This document shows positions 1 through 6,899 of a stretch of 7,350 nt of DNA, one piece after another. The number at the start of each line of letters is the position of its first letter. Position 1 is the first letter of the stretch. Location of the stretch: the NCBI GenBank assembly GCA_030638985.1, contig DAOWDO010000087.1, positions 1 to 7,350 on the forward strand, in the 5' to 3' direction. This DNA is from Dehalococcoidia bacterium. Its GTDB lineage: Bacteria > Chloroflexota > Dehalococcoidia > Dehalococcoidales > DAOWLH01. The notes under the pieces were generated by a model, which made no database searches, was not told the DNA's origin, and saw only the letters and a program-made list of their open reading frames with translations. Made by a program: the position numbers and the translations under genes.

Positions 1-784
1 CAAAAGCAGTGAAGAAGACCCTAAGGATGACGGCAAACCCGGCTGCCTTGCTGGCCACCGACAGGAAAAGGGTTATCGGCGTCGGCGCTCCCTCGTAAAC
101 ATCGGGGGCCCACATCTGGAAAGGAACGGCGGCTATCTTGAAACCGAAGCCGGCCATCATCAGCACCATGCCCAGCACAAGCCCCGGAATGACCGTCATG
201 CCCTCCGGAGATAGACCACCAATTACCCGTGCAATTTCCACAAGTTGAGTCTGGCCGGTAAAACCAAAGACGAGCGCCATACCGAAGAGCAAAATTGCCG
301 AGGCGACCCCACCCAGCAGAACAAACTTCAACGAGGCTTCAGTCGACCTGCTGTCTCTCAGGAAGCCGACCAGAACATAAAAGGAGATGGCCGTCAGCTC
401 GAGGGAGACAAAGATGGTAATCAAATCAGTAGCCGCCGCCATGAGCATCATGCCCAGGGTAGCCAGCAGCACCAGCGCCTGGTACTCGCCGTAAAAGCGA
501 GGAAATCTGGAGGAATACTCCACCGAGGCCAGAATAACAAGGGCGGCAATGAACAAGAGCAGCGCCTTGAAGAATAGAGCAAAACTATCAACAGCCAGCA
601 TGCCGTTCCAGATAGACTGAGGCTCACCGCCCCACATGGCCACGGTAAAGCCAAAAGCGGTGGCTATGCCGGCTATGCTGACCACTGTGAGCAAGGTCTT
701 ACGCCTGAGAAAAAGGTCAAGCAGGATGACGGCCAGGGCGGTGCCGGTTAAAATCAGCTCAGGTATAAACAGCTCCAGGTTCAC
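1..784 (-). CDS. nuoN: NADH-quinone oxidoreductase subunit N, N-terminal part (runs off the left edge)
   Basis: This is one of the three antiporter-like proton-channel subunits in the membrane arm of complex I. I translated it by hand from a GTG at 784-782; 261 residues are present before the window edge, against about 480 for the family. The start is supported by an AGGAG at 796-792, seven bases upstream, which overlaps the stop codon of nuoM. The protein begins MNLELFIPELILTG and is strongly hydrophobic. Family landmarks are FVSLELTAISFYVLVGF (residues 125-141, Glu129 equivalent to the key Glu of E. coli NuoN), GFGFKIAAVPFQMWAPDVYE (212-231, Lys216) and a Lys at 246 in SVASKAAG. These are the residues expected for proton translocation. 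It lies 10 bases after nuoM, as the last nuo gene in the usual order. The C-terminal half and any operon terminator are outside the window. Identification is secure. Confidence 0.96.
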   Translation of the reverse strand, partial: MNLELFIPELILTGTALAVILLDLFLRRKTLLTVVSIAGIATAFGFTVAMWGGEPQSIWNGMLAVDSFALFFKALLLFIAALVILASVEYSSRFPRFYGEYQALVLLATLGMMLMAAATDLITIFVSLELTAISFYVLVGFLRDSRSTEASLKFVLLGGVASAILLFGMALVFGFTGQTQLVEIARVIGGLSPEGMTVIPGLVLGMVLMMAGFGFKIAAVPFQMWAPDVYEGAPTPITLFLSVASKAAGFAVILRVFFTAF

Positions 785-791
785 CGTATTT

Positions 792-796
792 CTCCT
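792..796 (-). promoter_or_regulatory. Ribosome-binding site of nuoN
   Basis: AGGAG on the minus strand, overlapping the nuoM TAG stop and seven bases before the GTG at 784. It fixes the start of the left-edge partial nuoN and indicates coupled translation with nuoM. Confidence 0.75.
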
Positions 797-2288
797 ATCC
801 TCCAAAAAGATTGGCTATGGGCGCAATACCGGTCTTGAGCACATCAGTCAATATCGCCGGGTAGATGCCAACTAAAAAGATAACCGCCACAAAGACAGCG
901 CAGTACGCCTTCTCCAGCTTACTGGCATCGGCAACCCCGTCAAACTTGCCCCGCGCAGGCCCGAAGAAGACCCGCTGCACCAGCCAGAGGACATAGGCTG
1001 CCGCCAGAATAACACCGATGAGGCAGATAGCGGTAAAAATACGAACCCCCCAGACAGCATCGCTTGAGAAAGCACCCAAAAAGACGGAGACCTCGGCAAC
1101 AAAGCCGCTGGTGGAGGGCACCGCCATGGCACCCAGGGAACCAATGATGAATATGGCGGCTACAACCGGCATCTGTTTTGCCAGGCCGCCCAGCTTACCA
1201 ATAGTCCGCTCCCCGGTATTGTGCATCACTATACCGGCGACGGCAAAGAGCAGCCCGGTGATGATGCCGTGGCTGAACATCTGCAAACCGGCCCCGGTTA
1301 TACTCAGCTCGCCGAGGGCGAAGACACCCAGCAAAACAAAGCCCATATGGCTGATACTGCTGTAGGCAATCAGCCTCTTTATATCGGTCTGCTTCAGCGT
1401 TACCGCGGCGCCATAGACGACATTGACCACAGCCAGGGCAAGCAGCAACGGGGCGAAGTCCCGGGCAACTTCCGGCAAGATGCCCAGGCAAATACGAATC
1501 ATGCCATAGCCGCCCATTTTAATAAGGGTTCCGGCCAGTACCACGCTGACAGCGGTTGGGGCATCTGTGTGAGCGTCAGGCAGCCAGGTATGAAACGGAA
1601 AGACGGGCAACTTGACGGCAAATCCGGCTAGCAGCAGGAAGAATATCGGGGCAATCGGCAGTATGGACTGAATCATAGCCAGCCCACCCTGACTCAGCTC
1701 TATCATATTGAAACTGCCGGTGGCAAAATACAGGCTTAGAATACCGGCCAGCATAAGGGCACTGCCGAACAGGGTATACACCACATACTTTATGGCGGAA
1801 TACTCCTTGCGTCCGCTGCCCCAGATGACAATCAGGAAATACATGGGAATGATTTCCACTTCCCAGAAAAAGAAAAACAGCAGTAAGTCCAGAGAGCAGA
1901 AAACGCCGAGAATACTGGTCTCCAGCAGAAGGAGCCAGGCGAAATACTGCCTCACCCTGAGTCCCACCTTCCAGGAAATGAGCACCACCAGAAAACCAAT
2001 GAGGGTGGTCAGCAGAACAAGGGGCAGGCTGAGGCCATCAACGCCCAGATGGTAGTTGGCATCGATTGCTGGAATCCAGGACATTATCTCTTCAAACTGC
2101 ATTACACCGGCGGCGTCTGACGACCTGTCAAAGAGAGCAAACAGCACCAGCGAGACCACCAGCGGGACTAGAGTAAAAATGGCGGCGATATACCTGACTA
2201 ACCTGGCCGATAGACCCGGTGTCAGGGCAATAACAAGGGCCCCCGCCAGTGGCAGGAAGATTATCAGTGAAAGATAGCTAAATTCCAA
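795..2288 (-). CDS. nuoM: NADH-quinone oxidoreductase subunit M
   Basis: This is an antiporter-like proton-pumping subunit of the complex I membrane arm, about 497 residues, a normal length for NuoM. Numbering here is from the TTG at 2288. Diagnostic motifs are FFFWEVEIIPMYFLI (around 139-153, key Glu143), FAVKLPVFPFHTWLPDAHTD (223-242, Lys226), GTLIKMGGYG (Lys257), DIKRLIAYSSISHMGF (302-317) and STSGFVAEVSVF (Glu399). Together these give the Glu/Lys series of the proton path. No ATG is available at the N terminus. Two in-frame TTG codons lie at 2294 and 2288. The GGGAGAGG ribosome-binding sequence at 2302-2295 is only three bases from the first but six to nine from the second, so 2288 is preferred; the 2294 start would add two residues. 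The gene follows nuoL by about 21 bases, and its TAG stop at 797-795 overlaps the ribosome-binding site of nuoN. Confidence 0.97.
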   Translation of the reverse strand: MEFSYLSLIIFLPLAGALVIALTPGLSARLVRYIAAIFTLVPLVVSLVLFALFDRSSDAAGVMQFEEIMSWIPAIDANYHLGVDGLSLPLVLLTTLIGFLVVLISWKVGLRVRQYFAWLLLLETSILGVFCSLDLLLFFFFWEVEIIPMYFLIVIWGSGRKEYSAIKYVVYTLFGSALMLAGILSLYFATGSFNMIELSQGGLAMIQSILPIAPIFFLLLAGFAVKLPVFPFHTWLPDAHTDAPTAVSVVLAGTLIKMGGYGMIRICLGILPEVARDFAPLLLALAVVNVVYGAAVTLKQTDIKRLIAYSSISHMGFVLLGVFALGELSITGAGLQMFSHGIITGLLFAVAGIVMHNTGERTIGKLGGLAKQMPVVAAIFIIGSLGAMAVPSTSGFVAEVSVFLGAFSSDAVWGVRIFTAICLIGVILAAAYVLWLVQRVFFGPARGKFDGVADASKLEKAYCAVFVAVIFLVGIYPAILTDVLKTGIAPIANLFGG

Positions 2289-2294
2289 CTGCAA

Positions 2295-2302
2295 CCTCTC
2301 CC
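2295..2302 (-). promoter_or_regulatory. Ribosome-binding site of nuoM
   Basis: GGGAGAGG on the minus strand in the short nuoL-nuoM gap. Its spacing suits the TTG at 2288 better than the TTG at 2294, so it decides the start. Confidence 0.65.
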
Positions 2303-2309
2303 AAATCGT

Positions 2310-4196
2310 TTAACCTGTAAAGTACATGGCCAGAATTATCGCCAGTATGCCCAGTACAATAAACATGCCGTAGAGCTGTAGCTGCCCGGTCTGCACTTTC
2401 CTTGAGGTTTGACCGACAGTCACCACGGTATCAGCTATTCTGTTGACAGCTCCGTCAACGCCCCGGCTGTCAAAAAACTTCAGGCCGGCAAAGAACCTGT
2501 TCAAAAGGATCCCCCTTACCAGTATATTTTCATAAAGCTCGTCAAACCAGTATTTGTTTGACAGCAGTTTATACACCGGGAAGAACCGCCTCCTTATTCT
2601 TTCGGCTGACAGCCAACGGGCGCTGTATATGGCATAGGCCAGAAAGATGCCGCCGGCGGCAAAGACCTGGGATAGCCAGGCCAGCGGATGAGCCAAAGCG
2701 CCGAAAAAGCCCTGGGCAAAACTGTGTCCTTCACCATGACCCAGGAACTGGTCAAAGCCACCGGTGACATTTACCCAGCCAGAGCCGACCGCCAGAACCG
2801 CCAGAACCACCATCGGGATAACCATTACCCGCGACGACTCATGGGGCTTGGTATCACCACGATACTGGCCGCCAAAGGTGAGGAAAACTATGCGGAACAT
2901 ATAAAAGGCGGTCAGAAAGACGGTTATCAAAGCCAGATAGAAGAGCAGCGGCTGGCTTTCAAGAGAAGTCGCCAGTATCTCTTCCTTGCTCCAAAAACCG
3001 GCCAGGGGCCAGATGCCAACAATACTCAGCGAGGCAACAAGAAAGGTGGCGTACGTCCACGGCATTATCCGTTTGAGGCCACCCATCCGGCGCATATCAA
3101 AGGTGCCGGTGGCATGGTTGACGCTACCGGCGCTTAAAAAGAGCAGCGCCTTGAAAAAGGCATGGTTAAACAGGTGGAAGATGCCGATGGTGATGCCGCC
3201 AACCCCGAGCCCGAGCATCATATAACCCAGCTGGCTGATGGTGGAATAGGCCAGCACCCGCTTGATATCCGTCATCACCATAGCCATAGTGGCGGCAAAG
3301 ATAGCGGTAACACCCCCGATGGTGGCCACGGTGAGCAGGGCCGTTGGCGAGTGCTCGAAGAGGGGATACATACGGGCTACCAGAAAGACACCTGCGGCTA
3401 CCATGGTAGCCGCGTGAATCAGGGCGCTCACCGGAGTGGGGCCCTCCATAGCATCAGGCAGCCACACATGGAGGGGAAACTGGCCCGACTTACCCACCGC
3501 CCCCAGGAATATGCCAATGGCGACCCAGGTGAGCACAGCACCACCCAAAACTCCAGCGGCGGCCAAACCGTGAAGCTGGGCGATATCAAGGGTGCCCGTC
3601 TGGGAAAAGAGGACCAGTATGGCCGCCAGAAATCCCAGATCGCCGAAACGAGTGACAATAAAGGCCTTTTTAGCGGCATTAGCTGCCGCCGGGCGCTGGA
3701 ACCAGAAGCCGATGAGCAGGTATGAGCAGAGGCCGACCAGCTCCCAGAAGACGAACAGCACCAGCAGGTCACTGGCCATAACCAGCCCCAGCATCGAGGC
3801 GGTAAACAGCGACATAAGGGCAAAATAGCGGTGGTAGCCGGGGTCGCCGCGCATGTAGCCCTGTGAATAAATCTGCACCAGCAGACTGACCACGGTGACG
3901 ACCATAAGCATCACCACCGTAAGTGAATCCAAAATAAGGCCAAACTGAATGTTGATGGCGCCGCCAACAACAAGCCAGTTCAGGCTGGGCACCGTCAGCT
4001 CATGCTCCGGAGAGGAGAGCAGGCTAAAGAGCAGCCAGGTTGACAGCGCCAGAGAACCGAGGACGGCAATGATAGAGATAAAGCTTGCCAGCTTGGGCTT
4101 ATTCAAAGGCTTTATCAGCAGAAATATCACCGCGAAAGCAATAAGCGGCAGCAAGAAGATGAGCCAGACCGGTCCACTTGGCGATATAACTTCCAT
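2310..4196 (-). CDS. nuoL: NADH-quinone oxidoreductase subunit L
   Basis: This is the distal and largest antiporter-like subunit of complex I, 628 residues from the chosen ATG, close to the usual ~610-650. Motifs by residue: LFVFWELVGLCSYLLIGFWF (147-166, Glu152), GKSGQFPLHVWLPDAMEGPT (235-254, Lys236), SALIHAATMVAAGVFL (His261), DIKRVLAYSTISQLGYM (Lys312), NHAFFKALLFLSAGSV (Lys349) and GFWSKEEIL (Lys404). The last carries Glu where E. coli has Asp in SKDEIL. The C-terminal ~130 residues contain KYWFDELYEN and a final membrane helix, as expected for the NuoL tail that carries the long lateral amphipathic helix. Start choice: ATG at 4196 is two bases after the nuoK stop, the same spacing as nuoJ-nuoK. 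A GTG at 4205 would add three residues and overlap nuoK. Neither has a strong Shine-Dalgarno sequence, so coupled translation from nuoK is likely. Confidence 0.97.
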   Translation of the reverse strand: MEVISPSGPVWLIFLLPLIAFAVIFLLIKPLNKPKLASFISIIAVLGSLALSTWLLFSLLSSPEHELTVPSLNWLVVGGAINIQFGLILDSLTVVMLMVVTVVSLLVQIYSQGYMRGDPGYHRYFALMSLFTASMLGLVMASDLLVLFVFWELVGLCSYLLIGFWFQRPAAANAAKKAFIVTRFGDLGFLAAILVLFSQTGTLDIAQLHGLAAAGVLGGAVLTWVAIGIFLGAVGKSGQFPLHVWLPDAMEGPTPVSALIHAATMVAAGVFLVARMYPLFEHSPTALLTVATIGGVTAIFAATMAMVMTDIKRVLAYSTISQLGYMMLGLGVGGITIGIFHLFNHAFFKALLFLSAGSVNHATGTFDMRRMGGLKRIMPWTYATFLVASLSIVGIWPLAGFWSKEEILATSLESQPLLFYLALITVFLTAFYMFRIVFLTFGGQYRGDTKPHESSRVMVIPMVVLAVLAVGSGWVNVTGGFDQFLGHGEGHSFAQGFFGALAHPLAWLSQVFAAGGIFLAYAIYSARWLSAERIRRRFFPVYKLLSNKYWFDELYENILVRGILLNRFFAGLKFFDSRGVDGAVNRIADTVVTVGQTSRKVQTGQLQLYGMFIVLGILAIILAMYFTG

Positions 4197-4198
4197 AA

Positions 4199-4510
4199 TT
4201 ACCACTTCATCAGGTTAATCTTAGTAACATCTATGGTCTCACGGCGACGGTAGATAGCTATTATTATGGCCAGGCCAACGGTGACTTCGGCAGCGCCGAC
4301 GACGATAGAAAATATGGTAAAAACCTGCCCGGTGAGCAGGCCGGGCACGACATAGCGGGAAAAGGCAACCAGGGCGATATTGGCCGCATTGAGCATAATC
4401 TCAATAGACATCAGGATAATTACGGCACTCCTCCTGGCCAGCGCCCCATAGAGGCCAATAGAGAAGAGGACAACCGAGAGTACCAGATAGTGCTCCAATC
4501 CCAAAGTCAT
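4199..4510 (-). CDS. nuoK: NADH-quinone oxidoreductase subunit K
   Basis: This is a small three-helix membrane subunit of complex I, 103 residues, the typical family length. It forms, with NuoJ and NuoA, the link between the NuoH quinone site and the antiporter subunits. Family signatures are SIGLYGALARRSAVIILMSI (17-36), then EIMLNAANIALVAFSRY with Glu37, and TIFSIVVGAAEVTVGLAIII (65-84) with Glu75. These two intramembrane glutamates match the pair essential for proton transfer in E. coli NuoK. The ATG at 4510 lies two bases after the nuoJ TAG stop. A purine-rich GAGAGAAG inside the end of nuoJ can serve as ribosome-binding site, indicating tight translational coupling. The protein ends in a short basic cytoplasmic tail. 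No anomaly seen. Confidence 0.98.
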   Translation of the reverse strand: MTLGLEHYLVLSVVLFSIGLYGALARRSAVIILMSIEIMLNAANIALVAFSRYVVPGLLTGQVFTIFSIVVGAAEVTVGLAIIIAIYRRRETIDVTKINLMKW

Positions 4511-4512
4511 AT

Positions 4513-5001
4513 CTACTTCTCTCTCACCAGAGTAATCGCCCCGATAATAACGACCAGGAGCAACAGGGCAGAAATCTCTACCGGCAGGATATAACCGCCC
4601 TCACCGAAAAGCTCGCTGCCAAGGGCGGTGGTAGTTGCCTCGAGGGGCGGCAGGGTGACCACCGGCCACGATGTCGCCATCACGGCAAAGACAGCCACCC
4701 CGAGAAACAAGATGGCGCTTAAGAGTACGGGGGCATTGAACCTGTTGCTGAAGCTACCGCGCTGCACCTCTCGGGTCAGCATGATTGCCAGAATGATGAG
4801 CACGGCCACAGCACCGACATATATCAAAACCTGTATCGCCGCCAGAAAGTCAGCGCTTAAGGTGACAAAGAGGCCAGCCACTGCCAGGAAGCACAGGATA
4901 AGAGCCAGAGCAGCCCGGAAAATATTATGCAGCGACACCACGGCTAAAGCCGCCGCTACCGCTACTACCGTCAGTACCCAGAAGGCAATTTCCAATCCCA
5001 C
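4513..5001 (-). CDS. nuoJ: NADH-quinone oxidoreductase subunit J
   Basis: This is a five-helix membrane subunit of complex I, 162 residues and within the usual range. The conserved third helix is clear: LSADFLAAIQVLIYVGAVAV (48-67). Its YVGAVAVL region is the flexible pi-bulge segment that in characterised complexes couples quinone chemistry to the proton channels. The C-terminal segment GYILPVEISALLLLVVIIGA (136-155), followed by ITLVREK, is also typical. The start is GTG at 5001: frame and family N terminus (GLEIAFWVLTVVAVAAAL) agree, and AAAGGA at 5016-5011 lies nine bases upstream, directly overlapping the TGA stop of the fused nuoI. An ATG at 5009 is in the wrong frame. Gap to nuoI is 14 bases, to nuoK two bases. 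Confidence 0.97.
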   Translation of the reverse strand: MGLEIAFWVLTVVAVAAALAVVSLHNIFRAALALILCFLAVAGLFVTLSADFLAAIQVLIYVGAVAVLIILAIMLTREVQRGSFSNRFNAPVLLSAILFLGVAVFAVMATSWPVVTLPPLEATTTALGSELFGEGGYILPVEISALLLLVVIIGAITLVREK

Positions 5002-5010
5002 AGTGCCATA

Positions 5011-5016
5011 TCCTTT
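5011..5016 (-). promoter_or_regulatory. Ribosome-binding site of nuoJ
   Basis: AAAGGA on the minus strand, overlapping the last base of the nuoI TGA stop and nine bases before the GTG start at 5001. It supports the GTG over the out-of-frame ATG at 5009. Confidence 0.7.
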
Positions 5017-6899
5017 CAGTCCCGGTCGATGAGCAGGGTCTGCTGCGGCAAGGTCTCCTCAACTTCGGGGTGGGCGTAGCCACTGGGTTTTACCCTGTCC
5101 GGCACCAGTAACTGCTCCCTGTCCAATAATCTTTCCCCAAATCTATACCAGCCATGCTCATACTCGTAGCTCATATACAGGGCATCAAAGGGGCAGGACT
5201 CAACGCACAGGCCGCAGTAGATACACAGGCCACCATCCAGCCGGTACTTTTCCACGTTATAGGTTATATCGCACCTGAGGCAGCGCTCGGTCTCCAGAAC
5301 TGCAGCCTCCCGGCTCCAGCCCAGCTCCACTCCATCAAAGCTACCAAGCCGTCCTTCCAGTGGAATGGCAGCCACTCCGGGGCGCCAGTCTTCACTGGGG
5401 CCGTTGGCGCGGTCGGCCATCTCTTCAGCAGGTGCCAGTGTTTCATCAATTTCGCCGCTACCACCCAGGTATTTATCTATGGAGATGGCCGCCTGCCGGC
5501 CGCTGGCAATGGCTTCAATAACTGTAGCCGGCCCAACTACGGCATCACCGGCGGCGAAGATAGCCTTCCTGCTGGTAGCCAGCGTTTCCTTATCAACCTG
5601 AATCCGGTTGCTTTTATCAGTATCCACAGCAAAAGAAGCGGGCACTACCGGGCGCTGGCTTATGGCGGCGATAATATTATCCACCGGCATGGTGTACTGG
5701 CTGCCCTCTATCGGCTCCGGCCGTCGCCGGCCGCTTGAATCCTCCGGCCCCAGCTTCATACGAAGGCACTCAAGCAGAAGCTGCCCCTCTTTGCCGGTTA
5801 CCCTGGATGGAGCCGCCAGAAAGACAATCTTTATCCCCTCAGCCAGGGCATCCTCAATCTCCTCCGCACTGGCCGGCATCTCCGCCCGGGTCCGCCGGTA
5901 GACGATGGTAACCTCACTGGCGCCCAGACGAACTGCTGTCCTGGCCGAGTCCATAGCGGTGTTACCACCACCGATAACGGCCACCCTGTTACCCAGCTTA
6001 ACTTCCTTGCCCAGATTTACCTGTCTTAAAAATTCAACGCCACCGATGACTCCGGGTTCATCGTCTCCGGGAACACCGATGCCGATGGCTTCATGGGCAC
6101 CAACCGCCAGCAAGACGGCATTATAACCCCGCCCGAGAAGGCCTTCCGGGTCGTCCATCCGGGTATTCGTCTCTATCCTGACACCGACCTGCTCAATCTC
6201 CTTGATATCAGCGGCCAGGATATGCCTGGGCAGCCGGTAGGCCGGAATGCCCACCAGCATCATACCCCCTGGCTCCGGCAGGGCTTCAAAAACGGTCACC
6301 GAATGACCACCGAGCTTGGACAGGTAATAGCCGGCACTGAGCCCGGCCGGACCCGAGCCGACAATAGCTATTCTTTTACTGCTGGGCGGGGCCACCCTGG
6401 AGCTTTGCTTCCACAACCCGGTATCGTTATCAACGGCATACCGTTTCAGCATACGGATAGAGATGGGCTCATCCAGCTGACCACGGGTGCAGGAGCTTTC
6501 ACAGGGGTGGGCGCAGATATAAGCACAAACCGAGGGGAAGGGAATCTTCTCCCGGACCACCGCCACGGCCTCACCCGGTTTACCTTCACGTATTAGCCGG
6601 ATATAACGGGCAGCATTCACCCGGGCCGGGCAGGCCTGGTTGCACGGCGCTGCCGCCGGCCCCCTGGCTCCCCGGGCTGAGGTCGTGATTTCAATACAGC
6701 CATGAGGACAGCTCCGGGCACAGGTATAGCAGCCGATACACTTTTCCGATGACCAGCCCAGTATATTACCCCTTAGGCGACGGGAAACATCCAGCCTCTC
6801 CTCAGGATACTGGGTGGTAATTGTCCTGCGGAAGATGTTCCTCAGCGTAACAGCCATGCCCCTGGCGATACCGTTACCGTAACGCTCAAACCCCGACAC
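5016..6899 (-). CDS. nuoI: NuoI with a GltD-like NAD(P)H/FAD oxidoreductase domain nested between its two ferredoxin motifs
   Basis: A 627-residue protein where ordinary NuoI has about 130-230. Residues 1-73 match the NuoI N terminus (GMAVTLRNIF, TQYPEERL) and its first [4Fe-4S] motif, C54-C57-C60-C64 followed by Pro. Residues ~546-627 match the second NuoI half: C559-C562-C565-C569-Pro, then the usual YEYE...LLDREQLL tail. In NuoI these motifs hold clusters N6a and N6b, which pass electrons to NuoB. Between them lies a complete GltD-type flavoprotein: Cys-rich Fe-S region (C86, C90, C125, C129, C133, C137), FAD fold GSGPAG (181-186) with Glu205 and PGGMMLVGIPAYRLP (210-224), nucleotide fold VIGGGNTAMD (308-317) with VYRRTRAEMP (333-342), and FAD-closing AAGD (449-452). 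GTG start at 6899 is backed by GGGAGG at 6910-6905, five bases upstream. It overlaps nuoH by 14 bases. Identity of both parts is secure; electron input from NAD(P)H to complex I is inference. Confidence 0.95.
   Translation of the reverse strand: MSGFERYGNGIARGMAVTLRNIFRRTITTQYPEERLDVSRRLRGNILGWSSEKCIGCYTCARSCPHGCIEITTSARGARGPAAAPCNQACPARVNAARYIRLIREGKPGEAVAVVREKIPFPSVCAYICAHPCESSCTRGQLDEPISIRMLKRYAVDNDTGLWKQSSRVAPPSSKRIAIVGSGPAGLSAGYYLSKLGGHSVTVFEALPEPGGMMLVGIPAYRLPRHILAADIKEIEQVGVRIETNTRMDDPEGLLGRGYNAVLLAVGAHEAIGIGVPGDDEPGVIGGVEFLRQVNLGKEVKLGNRVAVIGGGNTAMDSARTAVRLGASEVTIVYRRTRAEMPASAEEIEDALAEGIKIVFLAAPSRVTGKEGQLLLECLRMKLGPEDSSGRRRPEPIEGSQYTMPVDNIIAAISQRPVVPASFAVDTDKSNRIQVDKETLATSRKAIFAAGDAVVGPATVIEAIASGRQAAISIDKYLGGSGEIDETLAPAEEMADRANGPSEDWRPGVAAIPLEGRLGSFDGVELGWSREAAVLETERCLRCDITYNVEKYRLDGGLCIYCGLCVESCPFDALYMSYEYEHGWYRFGERLLDREQLLVPDRVKPSGYAHPEVEETLPQQTLLIDRD
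5265..6662 (-). other. Inserted GltD-like FAD/NAD(P) oxidoreductase domain inside nuoI
   Basis: Approximate extent of the insert, residues 80-545 of the fused protein. The order is that of glutamate synthase small subunit and related flavoproteins: helical Fe-S domain (80-155), FAD-binding Rossmann domain (175-300 and about 400-475) interrupted by the pyridine-nucleotide-binding domain (about 303-400), then a charged linker (475-535) and an ERCLRCD motif with C540 and C543. GltD itself has a CxxC pair before the first paired cysteines (equivalent to C86/C90). That pair is missing here, and the CLRC at 540-543 may take its role, as seems usual in free-standing relatives ending in RCLRCD. Codon use and base composition look like the flanking NuoI halves by eye, so the fusion appears old and settled. 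Domain edges are uncertain by about ten residues. Confidence 0.85.

Noticed and set aside
245..577. Plus-strand open frame of 110 codons near the left edge
   Set aside because: This stretch is the conserved N-terminal coding part of nuoN on the minus strand, so the plus-strand frame is a shadow.
3162..3725. Plus-strand open frame of 187 codons
   Set aside because: Antisense to nuoL, rich in His, Gly and Gln as expected from the reverse complement of membrane-helix codons, with no motif.
5154..5738. Plus-strand open frame of 194 codons
   Set aside because: It lies wholly antisense to the conserved nuoI fusion, has no recognisable domain, and its residues look like a shadow translation.
5016..6899. 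The nuoI fusion as two separate genes or an assembly artefact
   Set aside because: The frame is open throughout with no internal stop, both halves of NuoI are complete and in the right order, and composition does not change at the joins. A chimeric join would have to occur twice, in frame, at a structurally sensible loop.
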